Positions 21,782 through 23,471 of a stretch of DNA of 23,471 nt are shown here, piece after piece; the first letter of the stretch is position 1, and every line of letters starts with the position of its first letter. The translations under genes and the position numbers were made by a program. The stretch lies in contig QANT01007853.1 in NCBI GenBank assembly GCA_003254885.1, positions 1-23,471 on the forward strand, written 5' to 3'. Below the pieces are notes generated by a model. The model did no database searches and was not told where the DNA came from. It saw only the letters and a program-made list of their open reading frames with translations. This stretch comes from Purshia tridentata. Its lineage: Eukaryota; Streptophyta; Magnoliopsida; Rosales; Rosaceae.

Positions 21782-23005
21782 GTATATGTAATAGATGATA
21801 CCTTGATACCCCTCTGGCTCAAAGCAAAGGCAAGTGCATAAGCAACCTTTGTGAGGTTGCCTCTTAGAAGAACTTGGGTAGTCCCTTTTGGAATGCTGTT
21901 TAGAATTACAGCCACAGCTAAGCTACTTCCATCCACCACCTTGACTTTCAGTTGAGGATGCCTCTGAACATATAGACCACCATATGTATTCAGCTCCTCA
22001 CCCTGCAGCATAGGCAAAACATGTACATGTTTGCCATCAGACAGAGACATAGATGGACTAATATCAATAATAATAATAATAATAAAGAGAAATTTAATTA
22101 CTATATATGTAAAACCAATACATTGTAATTAATTATAGATTTTACAAGTTTTTACTAGACAATCTGCTCAAGCTGTTTACTTGATCACAATATATGAGAG
22201 TTATTTAGTCTTAAATCCAAGACCAAAGTTGGAACCTCTTCCTATTTGCTTTCACCTCTTTTTGTACTTATACCTGAGCCCTCAATGAGCTTGTAGGACA
22301 GATGACTTTACCCACCACATGGATGCATGGTCCATTAATAAATTCATATTATACTTTCTACATACATGCATAAATAAATAGAAATGCATACATGCATAGA
22401 AATACATACATACAAGTACAAACTTGCCTGATTCAGGAGACCCAGACTTAAAACTTTGACACCCTTCTCCTCTGCTTCAAGTATGGCTTCCTCAATCAAC
22501 CAGTTGATGGCTTCATTTTGCCATTGCATGAAGTACTGCAATTAATTTATAAATTAATTAACTCTACATTGGGGGTTTAAAACACAAGAAATTAAATAAT
22601 TAATTACTAATTAATGTACTCACTTGCATGGTGTATTTTGGTAAAGCCCAAGTCTGCAATTTGAGTTTATCATCAAAGCGATTCCCCTCAACCACAAAAG
22701 AGCGACCGTAAATCCAAGTGAGCAACATGGACCACAATGTCACAGGCCACATGAGCAACAAGTACCATGTTGATGATGTGTGTGGTTTGGAGGCCAAGCC
22801 AGCAAATCCAATAGGTAGGTGGTAGATGGACTCAGGTGTGGTGAGATGGGTTAGATGAACGACATCTGGCATTTCTTCCTCTCTCTTCAGTGAAGATTCA
22901 TACAGAGTATCAGTAGACTTGTCCATGGTGCCATAGATGTAGTCGTAGATCGGCATGAAGAGGGAGTAGTTGGTTCGGAATTGTGTGTGATGCAAAGAGT
23001 GGTAC
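20563..23005 (-). CDS. CER1: CER1 very-long-chain alkane-forming enzyme (aldehyde decarbonylase), 3' part, 379 aa, 5' end outside the window
   Basis: CER1 acts in the ER of epidermal cells with CER3 and cytochrome b5 to turn very-long-chain acyl-CoA into cuticular wax alkanes. Exons on the minus strand: 23005-22624, 22535-22428, 22002-21802, 21650-21555, 21025-20852, 20742-20563, all in consistent phase. The first visible exon carries the third histidine cluster HSLHH in YHSLHHTQFRTNYSLFMP; CER3 proteins differ at this site, which favours CER1. Next come IYDYIYGTMD, a hydrophobic LLLMWPVTLWSMLLTW stretch and the start of the WAX2-type C-terminal domain (GVKVLSLGLLNQ/GEELN). The end has the hallmark GGIVHALEGWNEHECG. 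About 245 N-terminal residues with the first two His clusters should lie to the right of 23471, since CER1 is usually about 620-630 aa. The second visible intron (22427-22003) has a GC donor. The reading frame is intact throughout. A CER1-like paralogue cannot be excluded. Confidence 0.93.
21187..21400 (+). mobile_element. possible MITE in a CER1 intron
   Basis: The left end GGCCATCCATAGT and the reverse complement of the right end, GACCATCTACAGT, match at 10 of 13 positions. Inner segments share a CATAG motif in inverted orientation (GCCATAGTC against GTCATAGCC). About 214 bp with no ORF lie within the intron between exons 21650-21555 and 21025-20852. No clear target-site duplication was found. 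Confidence 0.35.
21714..21790 (+). repeat. compound (CA)n/(TA)n microsatellite in a CER1 intron
   Basis: CACACA runs interrupted by TGCA are followed by about ten TA dinucleotides and a TGTATATGTA tail. On the gene strand the run begins about 11 nt after the 5' splice site at 21801, so length changes would occur close to the donor. Confidence 0.95.
22065..22084 (+). repeat. (AAT)n microsatellite in a CER1 intron
   Basis: About six to seven AAT units lie in the intron whose donor is the GC site at 22427 and whose acceptor is at 22003. Confidence 0.85.
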
Positions 23006-23471
23006 CTGCATATGTATGCATGTGGGTTTGAGTTTCAATCAAACATCGAATAGGCTATAAAAAAAAATTAAAAAATGTTACTCTTTAAATTACTGTCTTC
23101 TTTGTAGGACGCTTCTCTTCTATAAAAGAAGAGATGCAGAATTGGTGTGGAAAAAGAGACTTGGTTATTGTGCACTTACGCGTGCTACATCTCGTTTATT
23201 TCAGTTTCTGCATTCTCTTCACTTTTTTTTTTCCGTAGGAGAAAAGCATCCCTTCTTCGTATACCTTGATATTAGATCTACTTTTTCTTAAGCTTGATTA
23301 GTATATTGGATTTTAATTTTAGTCTTTTGATTAGGTATACCCATATATGTATGAATTACTAAATTATGAATATGTAGGTACATTGTTAATATTAAATTAT
23401 GTACTTATATACAATTATATTACTGTATTTATGTACATGTTTAGAATGTATTCAAACAATTAAAATTCAAG
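23006..23471 (-). other. partial intron of CER1 running off the window edge
   Basis: Upstream (on the minus strand) of the acceptor ATATGCAG at 23006 there is no further CER1-like coding sequence. The stretch is AT-rich with poly-pyrimidine patches and no other recognisable element. The codon split across this intron ends in G, followed by TAC CAC TCT. Confidence 0.7.

Overview
The window is nuclear DNA of a flowering plant, most likely a dicot and possibly a woody rosid (species not determinable by reading). It is AT-rich and its genes are multi-exon with GT/AG (and some GC/AG) borders and long T-rich introns. The encoded proteins are plant-specific or plant-type: a CER1 wax enzyme, a small membrane-anchored RING-H2 protein and a plant UMP-CMP kinase. 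No bacterial operon, CRISPR, phage or viral feature is present. Many short ORFs that can be read here begin at TTG or GTG or sit inside introns and are not genes.

Layout, left to right. (1) About 825-6930, plus strand: a complete UMP-CMP kinase gene with a non-coding first exon, a 1.6 kb leader intron, eight coding exons (208 aa) and a probable intron in the 3' UTR. (2) 8017-9697, minus strand: a two-exon gene for an organelle-type ribosomal L18p/L5e (uL18) family protein, 184 aa, apparently joined by a GC-AG intron. (3) 11076-17083, plus strand: a twelve-exon gene for an Rgp1-family protein (536 aa), the partner subunit of the Ric1-Rgp1 Rab guanine-nucleotide exchange factor, with a 22-codon upstream ORF. 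(4) 19004-19438, plus strand: a small ATL-like RING-H2 protein with one membrane segment. (5) 20563-23005, minus strand: the last six exons (379 aa) of a CER1 alkane-forming enzyme. Its 5' half lies beyond the right edge and positions 23006-23471 are intron. Genes 2 and 3 are divergent and share a 1.25 kb promoter region. Genes 1 and 2, and genes 4 and 5, converge. The five genes belong to unrelated pathways (pyrimidine nucleotide supply, organelle translation, Golgi Rab activation, ubiquitination, cuticular wax), as is normal for a plant chromosome, and do not form one system.

The more interesting material is non-coding. The window carries an unusual number of local direct duplications with periods of about 22, 29 (four copies), 104, 123, 172, 316, roughly 380-400 and 557 bp. 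The clearest is a 316-bp tandem duplication directly upstream of the uL18 start codon, which doubles a Site II-type motif. There is a tiny retroposed fragment with a tRNA T-arm-like sequence and an A tail between perfect 16-bp target-site duplications. There are also two MITE-like inverted repeats, a 55-nt near-perfect hairpin, two probable GC-AG introns, and two introns that can be read through in frame. I found no convincing novel multi-gene system. The exon models come from reading frames, splice consensus and recalled protein families, not from alignments or transcripts.
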